Assembly: GCA_022495005.1 (NCBI GenBank)
Contig: JAGYXB010000612.1
Coordinates: 496,001 to 560,000, forward strand
DNA from: Rhyacophila brunnea
Lineage: Eukaryota; Arthropoda; Insecta; Trichoptera; Rhyacophilidae
Length of the DNA stretch: 64,000 nt
Direction of reading: 5' to 3'
Shown here: piece by piece, positions 55,326-64,000 of the stretch
Layout of the letters: each line of letters opens with the position of its first letter
How positions within the stretch are numbered: the first letter of the stretch is position 1
Position numbers and translations under genes: made by a program
Notes under the pieces: model-generated
Databases searched by the model: none
The model's input: the letters and a program-made list of their open reading frames with translations, nothing else
Told to the model about the DNA's origin: nothing

Positions 55326-56345
55326 TATTAAATTATTAGCAAGTGCAAGTACCTATGTATAAATACAAAAGCCGATTGCTAACGCAATTTAGAAAGCGTT
55401 TCAGAGAGTATTGTGATATAAGCTACTTACCTATAGCATAATGGTCAGTGCATGCGAGTACAATTATTCTCTAGTAGTTTAGAAGAAAGACTGTGCGACT
55501 TGGAGTATGCGGATGACACAGTCGTGTTTGACTCGACGATCGAACGGTTGGAGGTAAGTGTGAACAGGCTCGCCGCGAACTCGAAACGTGTGGGTCTTCA
55601 TCTGAATGCGACTAAGACCAAATCCATGTGTAGTGCTGCATGCACCGACGCCGACACTCCTCTACGGGTTTCCGGTCTGTCCGTCGAACTGGTGTCCAGG
55701 TTCAAATACTTGGGTGCCACGGTTGCCGACGATGGTGGTATTGGAGTCGCATGTAGGTCAAGGCTGTATTCTGTGAGGACCAAATGTCGTTTGTTTAACG
55801 CGTGCGTGCTACCTGCTTACTAAGTTTCAAGAGTCTTGGCTTTTGAACTTTGAGAATCGATATCTCCGCCGAATCTTAGAGATACATTGGTACGACTGCG
55901 TTACAAATACCCGAGTTAGTGAGCAAACACAGCAGCCTTCGGTGATTGAGGTTATCATGAAGAGACGCTTTACGTGGCTGGGACACGTATTTCGGATGCC
56001 GCCAAAGAGTGCGACACTTTGTACCCTTGTGGCACAGCCTCAAATGTTCCGTCGCCGTGGCCTACAGCGGTGCTACAGGAGCGACCTACGTGCTGCAGGT
56101 GTGACATGGTGGGAGGCGCAAGAGTTGGCGATAGACCGAGGGAAGTGGTGCGAACTAGTGCTTGCCCTATGCCCCAATGTTGGGACGTGACAGGGTGGAA
56201 GAAGAAGAAGAAGAAGAAGGGTAGTAGTGTTTTTTTAAAAAGATTTTTTCTAGTAATTACATATCTCTCAGAATTATTTTAAAAGTACTTATGTCCAATA
56301 AAAGAATGTCACATTATTCTTAAATTATGTGAATTCATTGAATAA
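55326..56345 (+). mobile_element. T element copy T5, split by a LINE
   Basis: The spacer from 55326 leads to an A-box-like TATAGCATAATGGTCAGTGC at 55434. The sequence then switches to LINE coding at about 55455-55490 and resumes after the LINE's GAAGAAGAAG tail (56200-56219) with AAGATTTTTTCTAG. The right arm ends GTGAATTCATTGAATAAAA. The LINE thus broke the tRNA-like cargo. Confidence 0.65.
55470..56220 (+). pseudogene. LINE ORF2 fragment with YADD (family D)
   Basis: RLCDLEYADDTVVFDSTIER holds the RT catalytic Y-A-D-D. ANSKRVGLHLNATKTKSM, ELVSRFKYLGATVADDGG and CRLFNACVLPAY follow, then a stop. In the next frame NRYLRRILEIHWYDCVTN, KRRFTWLGHVFRMP and AAGVTWWEAQELAIDRGKW complete the C-terminal region. 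The 3' end is a run of GAAGAAG units. 5'-truncated within the RT domain and frameshifted once or twice, so inactive but relatively young. A reversed relative is at 57.43 kb. Confidence 0.88.
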
Positions 56346-57142
56346 AAAAATACTTAATTATTTTTTTTTGTTGAAACAAGCGCCTTTTATGTTTCAAAAA
56401 AACTATCACTGCCTGCAATGTATTACGAAATCTATTATTGGTTAAATACAGAATAACACGTTTCGATATGTTGGTACAATTATTAAAACAGTATTTCTTA
56501 ACTTTTGTCTATGTTTAATACAGCGACAGTTTTCTTATATAGAGGCTTGACATTATTGTTATAATTACTGCATAATTAATGAATCAACATTATAATATGT
56601 GCTGAGCCCAGAGCTATAAAGTTTGCAAATCACTGCAATATATTATTATTAATAGGTACCACCTATCTTTTTACGCAAGTAGAATGTGAGATTTTTCAAA
56701 AAGATAAGGGCCCGCAAACACTGGTGTGGCATAATATACCTAATCATTTACGTCCATTATTAAAATATATCCGTTGGGCATGTTAAGTGAGTGGACATTA
56801 TAAAAGGTGTGGAAAACGGTCCAATGATCGAATAGAATGGATCGAGACGAATTCAATTAAAGTGTGTAATAATAAATTTATATTATATTGAGTGACGTCT
56901 ATGGACAAATATAAAAGGATTGATTTTGTAACAATGTTCATAAAAATTATTTCTTTAAAATGTATAATCACGTAAGAGAATGGTGTGACCTTACTTATTA
57001 TTTAAATTTCAGGATTACGATCTGTGGTGTAGTGGAGCTGGAGCTTGTTTTGCAGGATGGAGTACACTTCGATACTTTTCCAGACAGTTCTCATCAATAT
57101 TATGTCAAATATCTACAATAATTATGAATCGATAAATTATTT
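56346..57142. other. AT-rich DNA, nothing recognised
   Basis: No gene or matched repeat. Confidence 0.4.
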
Positions 57143-57381
57143 TTTTTATTCAACGAATAAGGCACAAGATTTGAAAATGTAACATTCTATATACTGAACA
57201 CAATAGAAAAAATCATTTTGTAGAAAAAATACGACACCTGACGGTACTTAAACCTGTAACTGCTGGACAAAAAGATTTTTTCTAGTGTGTATATGCATGA
57301 GATGTTTTCAATTTATGTATATTTCATTATATAGAATGTTACATTCTCAAATTTTGTGTCTTATTCGTTGAATAAAAAAAT
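57143..57381. mobile_element. T element copy T6, both outer arms present
   Basis: 239 bp. TTTATTCAACGAATAAGGCA / CTTATTCGTTGAATAAA and AAATGTAACATTCTATATA / TATATAGAATGTTACATTC form outer arms of about 50 bp; CTAGTGTGTATATGCATGAG leads into the inner right arm. The cargo is only a T-arm half: reversed, it reads CAGGTTTAAGTACCGTCAGG, matching the 3' half of the tRNA-like gene at 57.87 kb. Confidence 0.85.
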
Positions 57382-57404
57382 ATGTTATTAAATTATTAGC
57401 AAGT

Positions 57405-57700
57405 ATAAGTCTTTCTTTTTGCCTTTAGCCATATTCGCCCCTTAATTTGAGCATATGGACACCACGCGGCGCCTCCAAGAATCCCTGTCGCTCGCTAGTC
57501 TTCTTGCTTCGTTCCAGGTTAAACCAGCATCCCGTAGATCCGTATACTCTGTAGATAGTATTTAGCGGCCTTCCAGGACGCCGGAATCCGGTCGGCATGA
57601 AGAACAGCATGCCAGGTTGAGGTTCTTTTCTGGCATCCGCAGTACGTGGCCGAGCCAGGTCCAACGTCGCCTCTTCACTTTTAGCAAGTCTAAGTACGTT
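57405..57700 (-). pseudogene. LINE family D carboxy-terminal fragment with 15 bp TSD
   Basis: On the minus strand RRRWTWLGHVLRMPEKNLN, then LRDAGLTWNEARRLASDRDS, parallels the C terminus of the 55.8 kb copy. TTAGCAAGTATAAGT before (about 57395-57409) and TTAGCAAGTCTAAGT after (about 57679-57693) agree at 14 of 15 positions and are taken as the target duplication. It inserted in the spacer between T6 and T7. Confidence 0.8.
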
Positions 57701-57865
57701 ATAAAAAATAAATAATTGAGGGATCCACGACATTAGTTAGTAATTAAGGAACTAATTGATACTTACCTTAATTTAATATGCTGAAACTGATAGCCAACAT
57801 TATAACGCAATTCTATAAGCATTTCATGTAACAACTACTAGTTTAAATCGTCGTAATTTAGTATG

Positions 57866-57937
57866 ATGCCTGTAGCTTAATTGGAAAAGCATACTGGCAC
57901 AAATACAGCAGATACAGGTTCAAGTCCCGTCGGGTGT
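57866..57937 (+). ncRNA. tRNA-like gene of the T7 element
   Basis: 72 bases that largely follow tRNA rules. The ends ATGCCTG and CGGGTGT can form seven acceptor pairs (some G-T). The D arm is GCTT/AAGC around AATTGGAA. The T arm is ACAGG-TTCAAGT-CCCGT with one mismatch. The A box TAGCTTAATTGG and B box GGTTCAAGTCC are good pol III promoter matches. The anticodon stem is poor, so I call it tRNA-like and give no anticodon. Confidence 0.6.
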
Positions 57938-57990
57938 AGTATTTTTTCTAGTGTGCATTTGCATGATATGTTTTCAAATAATGTATATTA
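57866..57990 (+). mobile_element. T element part T7 with complete tRNA-like cargo
   Basis: The tRNA-like gene at 57866-57937 is followed by TATTTTTTCTAGTGTGCATT and the right inner arm ATATGTTTTCAAATAATGTA. It is the downstream half of a composite that begins with T6; the outer right arm is decayed. Confidence 0.7.
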
Positions 57991-58363
57991 TTTCAATTAT
58001 GAATCAAGAGAATGTAGAGTATTTTATCAATCGGCTGTAAAATTCAAAAGTAATGATTAGTCAGTCTAATTCACAAGTGATTGTAGGAAAATTTGTTATC
58101 AGTTTTAATACCAAGCATCTCAATCGATAATATTTGTCGTCATTGCTGTTACAAAATTTATGATATGTATATATATAAATATTGAAAAAGTTTTAAAAAG
58201 TGGCGAGTAAAAGTGTGATTAGGATTTATCGTTGTATTTACGTTTTTTTTAAATATTCAAATTAACGACCAACTTGTGACGTCTGAGGTCACCTAGGTTG
58301 CGAGGCCCGATTTAACATAATCAACCCAATTTCCCTAATACTGGGCCTGATGTCTCCAAATTC
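57991..58363. other. AT-rich DNA, nothing recognised
   Basis: No gene or matched repeat. Confidence 0.4.
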
Positions 58364-58699
58364 TTAAGGCTATACTTCAGTTGAGGCATGGTCTAAAAAG
58401 ATCGTGACTAGGCGATGCGCGGATTGTGCAAATAACGCGAGCCGAACGAAATATAATTTGTCATAAAAATTCAACATGCGTCCATGTTATTCATTGACAT
58501 GTTTTCTTTTTCAAGTAAATGGGTAACGTTTTTAGCCATCTTTACACGATTTAAGAATACATTCCTCCGACGCCATCACAAAACAAATTGACGTACTTAC
58601 CTACACCTCAACTGTCGGTCTCCGATTGGCGACGAATGAAAAATTTCGTCCCACCTACTGTTGAAAGTTATTTGCCGTTTCACTTATGAATGCTCTTAA
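58364..58699 (+). mobile_element. TTAA-ended MITE, copy 4 with internal deletion
   Basis: 336 bp, ends TTAAGGCTATACTTCAG and CACTTATGAATGCTCTTAA. It lacks about 35 bases present in the other copies around the GTTTATTGTTCTATTA region. Same orientation as copy 1. Confidence 0.85.
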
Positions 58700-58744
58700 T
58701 AATATCCATATTATGCGATATGTTATCCAAACTGAATCATTCAA

Positions 58745-58840
58745 CATTCTCCTCGATGACCGAGCAGCTAACGCGTAGGCTTATAATGTCATAGGTCCCA
58801 GGTTCTAAACCTAGGTCTGGAAAATACATAACACATGTTA
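58745..58840 (+). repeat. SINE1-like head, diverged
   Basis: GACCGAGCAGCTAACGCG, then ATAGGTCCCAGGTTCTAAAC and CTAGGTCTGG, keep the tRNA-like head order of SINE1. The similarity ends after about 95 bases, just before RX copy E. Confidence 0.5.
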
Positions 58841-58930
58841 TTTTACCACGTTTTTATTAGCTCGTATTCTTGTTTGTCCAGTACACATTTTTTCTTGTGT
58901 GTCCAGTCCTAGCAACTAAATTATTAATAA

Positions 58931-59250
58931 TTTATAATTAACTGTTTCTTTTATTCAACGAACAATTCACAAGATTTAAGAATGTACCATTCTAATTATT
59001 GAACATACATAATTTTGAAAAACACTTTCTGTATTAAAAGTGGTTAATAGTTAAAATTTGTCGCAATTAGTATGTCACTGCGTAGCATAGAGGTAATGCG
59101 CGGATGGGACGTAAACCCGGGAGATGCAAGGTTCGAGTCCCTGCCGGGGTGGCTTACTTTTTTCATTGGTTATAATATACTTTCTCAGAGAGTGTTTTTC
59201 AAAATTATGTATGTTCAATAATTAGAATGGTACATTATTAAATCTTGTAA
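58931..59250 (+). mobile_element. T element copy T1 with tRNA-like cargo
   Basis: The outer left arm AATTAACTGTTTCTTTTATT, then CAACGAACAATTCACAAG, is followed by ATTGAACATACATAATTTTG. The right side has CAAAATTATGTATGTTCAAT and GAATGGTACATTATTAAATC but lacks the outermost 30 bases. TAAATTATTAAT of the host RX stands at both borders. Because the right arm is incomplete, this may be microhomology rather than a TSD. Confidence 0.85.
59074..59153 (+). ncRNA. tRNA-like gene of the T1 element
   Basis: About 80 bases. Ends GTCACTG and GGGTGGC form six of seven acceptor pairs; D arm GCAT/ATGC; T arm CAAGG-TTCGAGT-CCCTG. The B box GGTTCGAGTCC is a perfect pol III match. A stem GGG/CCC with loop ACGTAAA would place GTA as the anticodon, but position 33 is not T. 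The 3' base run after GGC is TTACTTTTTT, so a pol III terminator is at hand (59157-59163). Confidence 0.6.
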
Positions 59251-59452
59251 ATTATTAATATATATGTGCGCTACTATGGAAATCGATATGAAATGTCAAA
59301 ATGACATTTCAGTATTCTATATTTATTCAGTATTTCTATCAAATACAAAAAAAGTATATATCAATACATAGAATTGTCAAGTTTATATGATTCAATAGAA
59401 AATTTAAAAACGTGGGATATAAAAAGTTCTTTTTATCTAGTAATTATTTCAA

Positions 59453-59600
59453 TGTTTGTTTGGAGTCAGAGTATGGATCGAATAGGTTGAGCAAGTGGCT
59501 ACCATATATTTATAGTAAAAACAAAATTTTTTTATTACACACCTCCATACTATGGAGGCTCGTATTACGATCTTCTTAGGATCGGACATGGTCAAAAAAA
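59453..59600 (+). repeat. SINE1 fragment, headless
   Basis: GAGTCAGAGTATGGATCGAA, TAGGTTGAGCAAGTGGC, a diverged tail CCTCCATACTATGGAGG, GGATCGGACATGGTC and a 12-base A tail. It begins directly at the end of RX copy E. Confidence 0.85.
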
Positions 59601-60118
59601 AAAAACTTTCAAAAAAAATATTCAACTTTATTCGGTAAAAAATATTAAAGTAGATTTTGAAGCTTTAATAAATAAACAATTATTTTGATTGACGATTTTG
59701 AAATATTAAATTCGTGCGTGTGTATTTAATAATTATTTTTTTTATTACATAACGAAATATTTTTAATTTTTAAATACTTAATTATTTTGACAATTAAAAA
59801 TGTCTTAACAAGATTCGAATATTTTATGACACGCATTATAACAATTTGTTTATTTTATTTGAGGTGAATTAAATCATTAAGAATATTTGGAACGATATCG
59901 TGATAAAAATATTATCTCATTGTTATAATAAGATTTAGGCCTATTATACGTAAATAAGTTATTATAAAATTGACTTTTTCTCATAAATTACAGTAATCTT
60001 ATTAATATCATAACTTTATAATAACATCACCTCGATACTACTGCTATGTAACTTCGCTTTTACTGTTTTTTTTTTTTAAATATATTTTCTTCTTTAAATC
60101 ACACTCTCAACATTCATT
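59601..60118. other. AT-rich DNA, nothing recognised
   Basis: No gene or matched repeat. Confidence 0.4.
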
Positions 60119-60432
60119 CATAACATCTTGTCCACAGAACAAATTAATAAATAGAATTCCCCCAATACACTACACTTTGACGCACGGTTTTGAATGTGTG
60201 AGTGTCCTACGAAAATGAACCACACAATGTGCAATATTGTTGCAACCATCAAATACACCAATATTGAATGAGCGTCAGTGCATAAACCGAAAGCAGTTGT
60301 CAGAACGAAAGACAAGTGTATTATTGACACGTGTTTAAGTTTATCCCATATTCTTTCACACTCGAGATCGGTTGTCTATTACTCCACACCCGTTCGGTAT
60401 TTCACTTACCATTATTTCTGAGTTCCCTGATG
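60119..60432 (-). repeat. R5 interspersed repeat, copy 3
   Basis: Reverse of 5054-5400 and 8786-9090. It closes with CCATTATTTCTGAGTTCCCTG at 60410-60430, the complement of the 5' end at 5057. Confidence 0.75.
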
Positions 60433-60574
60433 TTGTCATTATCTACTTCACATTCACACAGTATATAAAACCAACTTCGAGTATATACTATAATATTCCG
60501 GTGCTGTTTTGTTCTCTTACCTCTTTTAAAGTAAGTTGATCCAAAGCTACTTTTATAATAAGTACTCGATAAAT

Positions 60575-60933
60575 GTACTTTTATTATGAACATACATAAT
60601 TTTGAAAAACACTTTCTGAGAAAATATATTATAACCAATAGAAAAAATCTTTTTGAAAAAAGTAAGCCACCCCGGCAGGGAATCGAACCCTGCATCTCCC
60701 GGGTTTACGTCCCATCCGCGCATTACCTCGCTACGCAGTGACATACTAATTGCGACAAATTTTAACTATTGGCCACTTTTAATACCCACTCATCAGCGCT
60801 CTTCTAAATCAACAAAGATTTTTTTCTATTGGTTATAATATATTTCCTCAGAAAGTGTTTTTCAAAATTATGTATGTTCAATAATTAGAATGGTACATTC
60901 TTAATTATTCGTTGAATAAAAGAAATAGTTAAT
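60575..60933 (-). mobile_element. T element copy T2 with tRNA-like cargo
   Basis: Left arm ATGAACATACATAATTTTG, then CACTTTCTGAGAAAATATAT. The right side repeats TATATTTCCTCAGAAAGTG, CAAAATTATGTATGTTCAAT and TTCGTTGAATAAAAGAAATA in inverted order, so nearly 110 bp per arm. The left outermost part is decayed. The cargo is on the minus strand with the same 3' flank (ACAAATTTTAACTATTGGC) as T3 and, reversed, T1. Confidence 0.88.
60666..60742 (-). ncRNA. tRNA-like gene of the T2 element
   Basis: Same gene as at 59.07 kb with about 90 percent identity by eye. Here the T arm is a perfect CAGGG-TTCGATT-CCCTG and the B box is GGTTCGATTCC. The acceptor GTCACTG/GGGTGGC is kept, which suggests that the sequence was constrained when the copies spread. 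TTTTTTCAAAAAG follows on the transcribed side and could stop pol III. Confidence 0.65.
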
Positions 60934-61400
60934 TGTACTTTTATTTTATATTTTTTTTATTCTTTTGTGACTTGTTTAATGATACCAGTAATTTTTCTTA
61001 TATGCATTAATTGTATGAATTATTTGATTTAATAATAGATACTTTCTGTGTCCGCCTATTATTAGGGTCATCACCTAATCATTTTTTTCTTATAGGTATT
61101 CATGAATATTGTAATACAGTGCCACAAATTTATCTATAGAAATTGATGGTGGAGCCACAGTCGATAAATACCCAATCAAGACTCGCAACTGAACAGAATC
61201 TGATATCTGAGTAGAATAATGGCGTCATTATAATTCCATTTTTGTCCGCTCTACCGGTTTGTAGGAGTACTTCTGTAAATGGTTATTTTAATTGACAAAC
61301 TCACCATTACTTAACTAAGTATAATTTTATTATTCCAAATTATAATATGCAGTTTTTTTATAATTTTTCACTGTATATAATATTTTTATTACAACGTTGT
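60934..61400. other. AT-rich DNA, nothing recognised
   Basis: No gene or matched repeat. Confidence 0.4.
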
Positions 61401-61403
61401 TTA

Positions 61404-61817
61404 CAGTACAAATCTTGCAATCGATTTTTAACTAACTTCCCGACTAACTAGACATTTGAAACTTTTAGAATATATCAGAACACGATGCCAGTGCATTCTT
61501 TTAATACTTTTAGCCATCTGTAAGCAGAATTGAATTCATTTTCAGTTAATTCTGTTTTGTATGGAAAGTTATTTCATAAAAATCCGTAAAAAGTAAAAGA
61601 CTATTATTGGTTGCTAAGGGGGTGGTACTAGCAACTAAATTATTAATATATACGTGCGTTACTATGGAAATCAAAATGACATTTCAGTATTTTATATTTG
61701 TTTGTTTTTTATTTACTTCATATCAAGTAAACGTATTTGAGCATATTGAGCATATTAATTCAATAGAAAATTTAAAAAATTGTATATAAAAAGTTCTTTT
61801 TATCTTGTAATTATTTT
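61404..61817 (+). repeat. RX interspersed repeat, copy D
   Basis: From ACAGTACAAATCTTGCAATC to TTTTTATCTTGTAATTATTT, closest to copies B and C. It carries GTTGCTAAGGGGGTGGTACT and lacks the 5' TTTGTCCGG part. Confidence 0.8.
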
Positions 61818-61987
61818 TGCGGAAAATCGTAATTTTATAAATGGCAATCCTAAGCATCAAAAGCGACGTTGCCATATTATGTATTGTTTTACTAAATTGC
61901 AAATAATGCATAAGGTTACACTTTAGTTAGTTTTATATAATATTTATATATACGACTACCATTGCTGAGCAGTAATGTGTCGGTTTA

Positions 61988-62112
61988 TAATATAGTATGG
62001 ACCTAATAGGTTGAACAAATGGCTAACATCCACTTTTCTTATAAACAAAAAATTCATAATACAACCTTCACAAAGTGGAGGCCCATATTATCTTCTTAAG
62101 TTTAAACATGGT
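61988..62112 (+). repeat. SINE1 fragment, headless and diverged
   Basis: GTATGGACCTAATAGGTTGA, AACAAATGGCTAACATCCAC, CCTTCACAAAGTGGAGGCCC and a decayed AAACATGGTG end. Confidence 0.75.
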
Positions 62113-62322
62113 GATAATATAATATCAATGTAATAATTGTTTACATCAAATTTGGCATTGAAGTTATCTAGTTATATTATTGAGGTGATGATATTTTTTC
62201 CAGTTACGACATACTTTTGTTAACTTACTAACGTGTACTTATATGTATATAAATTATTAAATAATATATAATATACATTAAAATAATAAGTACCTCAATT
62301 AATTAATTAACTTAATTAGTTA

Positions 62323-62576
62323 ATGCCCACGGTGACCGCGCGGCTTAAGCGTTGGACTATAACGCCGTGGGTCCCAGGTTCGAATCCTGGGTCTGGCAAG
62401 TACACATATTGTTTTTCAATTTGTGTGTGTCAGGGTATGGACCTAATAAGTTGAGCAAATGGCTGACATTCATTTCTCGTAAAAAACAAAATCTGTCTAA
62501 TACAAACCTCTACTCTGTGGAGGCCCATATGATCCTATTAAGATCGGACATGGTCGAAAGAAAGAATATATATTGA
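62323..62576 (+). repeat. SINE1, reference full-length copy
   Basis: The head GCCCACGGTGACCGCGCGGC continues into an A-box-like GGCTTAAGCGTTGG and a B box CAGGTTCGAATCCTGGG. The acceptor-like ends GCCCACGG / CCGTGGG lie inside the head as its own hairpin. The tRNA-unrelated body has TGTTTTTCAATTTGTGTG and TTGAGCAAATGGCTGAC. It ends with CCTCTACTCTGTGGAGG, GATCCTATTAAGATC, GGACATGGTC and a short A-rich tail. SINEs are transcribed by pol III and copied by a LINE enzyme. Length about 245 bp. Confidence 0.92.
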
Positions 62577-63255
62577 AAAAATTGGCTTCACGCCCTTTTT
62601 CACAGCATACTTCAATAATGACGATACCAGCTTGTTACAATATATACCTATATATAATTGGCGCCAATTCATTTGTTCAGATTTAAATTAAGAACGGTTA
62701 TAAAGACATGAATAATTCACATCAACGCCTCCCATTCGGTTTCGTTTGATCAAGTATAACTTGATAATAAATGCAAGATACACAACAATAATAATTGTTG
62801 CAAAACAATGCTTGCAGGCGATCTCTTTAAAGACGCAAAATAGACTAATTTTGTTTTTCACAAATTGCTTTACTGTCTTGCATAACAAAAAACAGCATCT
62901 GACAGCTATTTTTTAACTGCCTACTGTGTTTTTTATATATCCGGAGCATTTTTTTTAAGTACTTGCCTACGCAAAAAAAATATTGTATTTGGCCACAGTA
63001 AAAAATAGCAAAATACAACATACAGTTATCTCTACGAAATAATATAAAAAAATAATGTGTTTATTGCTTTAATTTATGGTTTTGAAGGTGTTTAATTAAT
63101 TGGGTTACCTTGATTTGTTACCATCATCAGCTGTTGTCAATATATTGCTGTCAAACTTCTGTCACGACTATCTGCGTACAACTACTTACCCATTTTGACA
63201 CTGAAATTGTCAAGCATTCTAATTAATGAGAACCTTCAATGTTATATACATTTTC
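62577..63255. other. AT-rich DNA, nothing recognised
   Basis: No gene or matched repeat. Confidence 0.4.
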
Positions 63256-63257
63256 TT

Positions 63258-63372
63258 AATCCTCCCCTTTTCTGACCTTTGCTCTCCAGTTTCTAGATCT
63301 TCCCATTCTTCTCCAACTCTCTTCCATACAGTCACGTAACCTCATTTTTGGCCTCTCTCTAGGTTATTTTCA
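63258..63372 (-). pseudogene. LINE ORF2 carboxy-terminal scrap
   Basis: The minus strand reads RPKMRLRDCMEESWRRMGRS, then RNWRAKVRKG, the charged tail that ends many non-LTR ORF2 proteins (R-P-K-x-R-x-x-D...W). About 35 residues; clade not assigned. Confidence 0.5.
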
Positions 63373-63570
63373 CTGTATATCTATCTGTTTCCACATTCTC
63401 TCAATATGAAGTACTCATAGCAGACTTTTCACGCCTTAAAGAAGGATTCACCAATAGTAGGTACTATCATAATAAATAGGACATGGGCCAAGCTCTATGT
63501 ATGTGTATAGCCCATTACCCTTTGTCCTTTTTCGTATTTTATACTCATATTTTACCAATCGGGTTAAAGC

Positions 63571-63823
63571 TATTACTTTTTTTTTTACCATATCCGATCC
63601 TGATAGGATCATATGGGTCTCCACAAAGTGGAGGTTTGTATTGACAGATTTTGTTTTTTACGAGAAATGGATGTCAGCCACTTGCTCAACCTATTAGGTC
63701 CATACCCTGACACACACAAATTGAAAAACAATATGTGTACTTGCCAGACCCAAGATTCGAACCTGGGATCCACGGCTTTATAGTCCAACGCTTATGCCGC
63801 GCGGCCACCGTGGGCTATTACTT
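63571..63823 (-). repeat. SINE1 full-length copy with 8 bp TSD
   Basis: Body 63579-63815, reversed, with TATTACTT at 63571-63578 and 63816-63823. Poly-T, GATCCTGATAGGATC, CTCCACAAAGTGGAGG, AAGATTCGAACCTGGG and GCGCGGCCACCGTGGGC are all present. Confidence 0.9.
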
Positions 63824-63884
63824 ACTATCTATAATTATTATACTCTGCCATATTATAATATATACCAACATCGTGTTTATTTTA

Positions 63885-64000
63885 TACATAATTTAAAAAC
63901 ACATCAGAGAAAAATATAACCACTAGAAAAAATCTTTTTAAAAACAATACAATGCCCAGCGGGATTCAAACGCGCTCCTCTGGGAGTTGCGTTCATGTGC
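63885..64000 (-). mobile_element. T element copy T9, cut by the window end
   Basis: TACATAATTTAAAAACACAT, then AACCACTAGAAAAAATC, are the left arm. The minus-strand cargo has a B-box-like CGTTTGAATCCCGCTGGGC preceded by CTCCCAGAGGAGCGC, a different tRNA-like sequence from T1, T2 and T7. The rest lies outside. Confidence 0.7.

Larger units (their letters stand above)
58852..59452 (+). repeat. RX copy E, interrupted by a T element
   Basis: The RX start (CACGTTTTTATTAGCTCG) jumps, by an internal deletion, from GTGTGTCCAG to TCCTAGCAACTAAATTATTA (58908-58927). After the T1 insertion it resumes at TAAATTATTAATATATATG (59248 on) and runs to the normal end near 59452. Confidence 0.8.

Noticed and set aside
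58916..59259. Perfect 12 bp target duplication of the T1 element
   Set aside because: TAAATTATTAAT is on both sides, but the right arm of T1 is incomplete, so the match could be microhomology.
62323..62400. Functional tRNA gene
   Set aside because: A and B boxes are present, but this head is joined to the SINE1 body and recurs with it at other loci, so it is a SINE.

Overview
This window looks like gene-poor, AT-rich nuclear DNA of an arthropod, most likely an insect. The reasons are decayed non-LTR retrotransposons with 3' tails of GATGAT or GAAGAA repeats, tRNA-derived SINEs with A tails and target-site duplications (TSDs), many small inverted-repeat DNA transposons (MITEs), a mariner remnant, and long AT-rich stretches without coding potential. 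The order cannot be decided from the sequence. I find no intact host protein gene, no rRNA and no convincing functional tRNA gene. Nearly every longer open frame is a LINE fragment or an accidental frame through a repeat.

Layout. 0-13 kb: SINE pieces, a LINE carboxy-terminal end at 3.4 kb, copies of a roughly 0.5 kb unclassified repeat (called RX here), an RTE-like LINE with an inverted 5' part at 6.8-7.7 kb, a 232 bp foldback at 8.4 kb and a 602 bp hAT-type element with a perfect 8 bp TSD at 12.46 kb. 14-25 kb: two oppositely oriented copies of a TTAA-ended MITE, a 238 bp hAT MITE at 18.1 kb, and a 2.16 kb hAT-type element at 22.46-24.62 kb. 25-35 kb: a SINE nested in a hAT end, a YADD-containing LINE, two related foldbacks, an LTR/leader remnant whose primer binding site matches tRNA-Trp, a MULE-like insert inside an RTE fragment, and a foldback whose arms are arrays of a 15 bp unit. 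36-45 kb: a mariner remnant, another RTE end, SINEs, and a heptanucleotide microsatellite holding two hAT-type insertions 13 bp apart. 45-54 kb: nested hAT-like sequences and several LINE carboxy-terminal fragments, the best at 51.95-52.87 kb. 55-64 kb: a cluster of terminal-inverted-repeat (TIR) elements that carry different tRNA-like genes (called T elements here), two of them broken by related LINEs, plus more SINE and RX copies.

The candidate new system is the T-element family. Related long inverted arms flank different tRNA-like sequences with pol III A/B-box features, in at least nine places (10.3, 17.4, 55.1, 55.4, 57.2, 57.9, 59.0, 60.7 and 63.9 kb). The elements interact by nesting: SINEs in hATs, hATs in a microsatellite, LINEs in T elements, T elements in RX. 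That gives a relative order of insertion at several loci. All family names beyond superfamily level are mine and descriptive.
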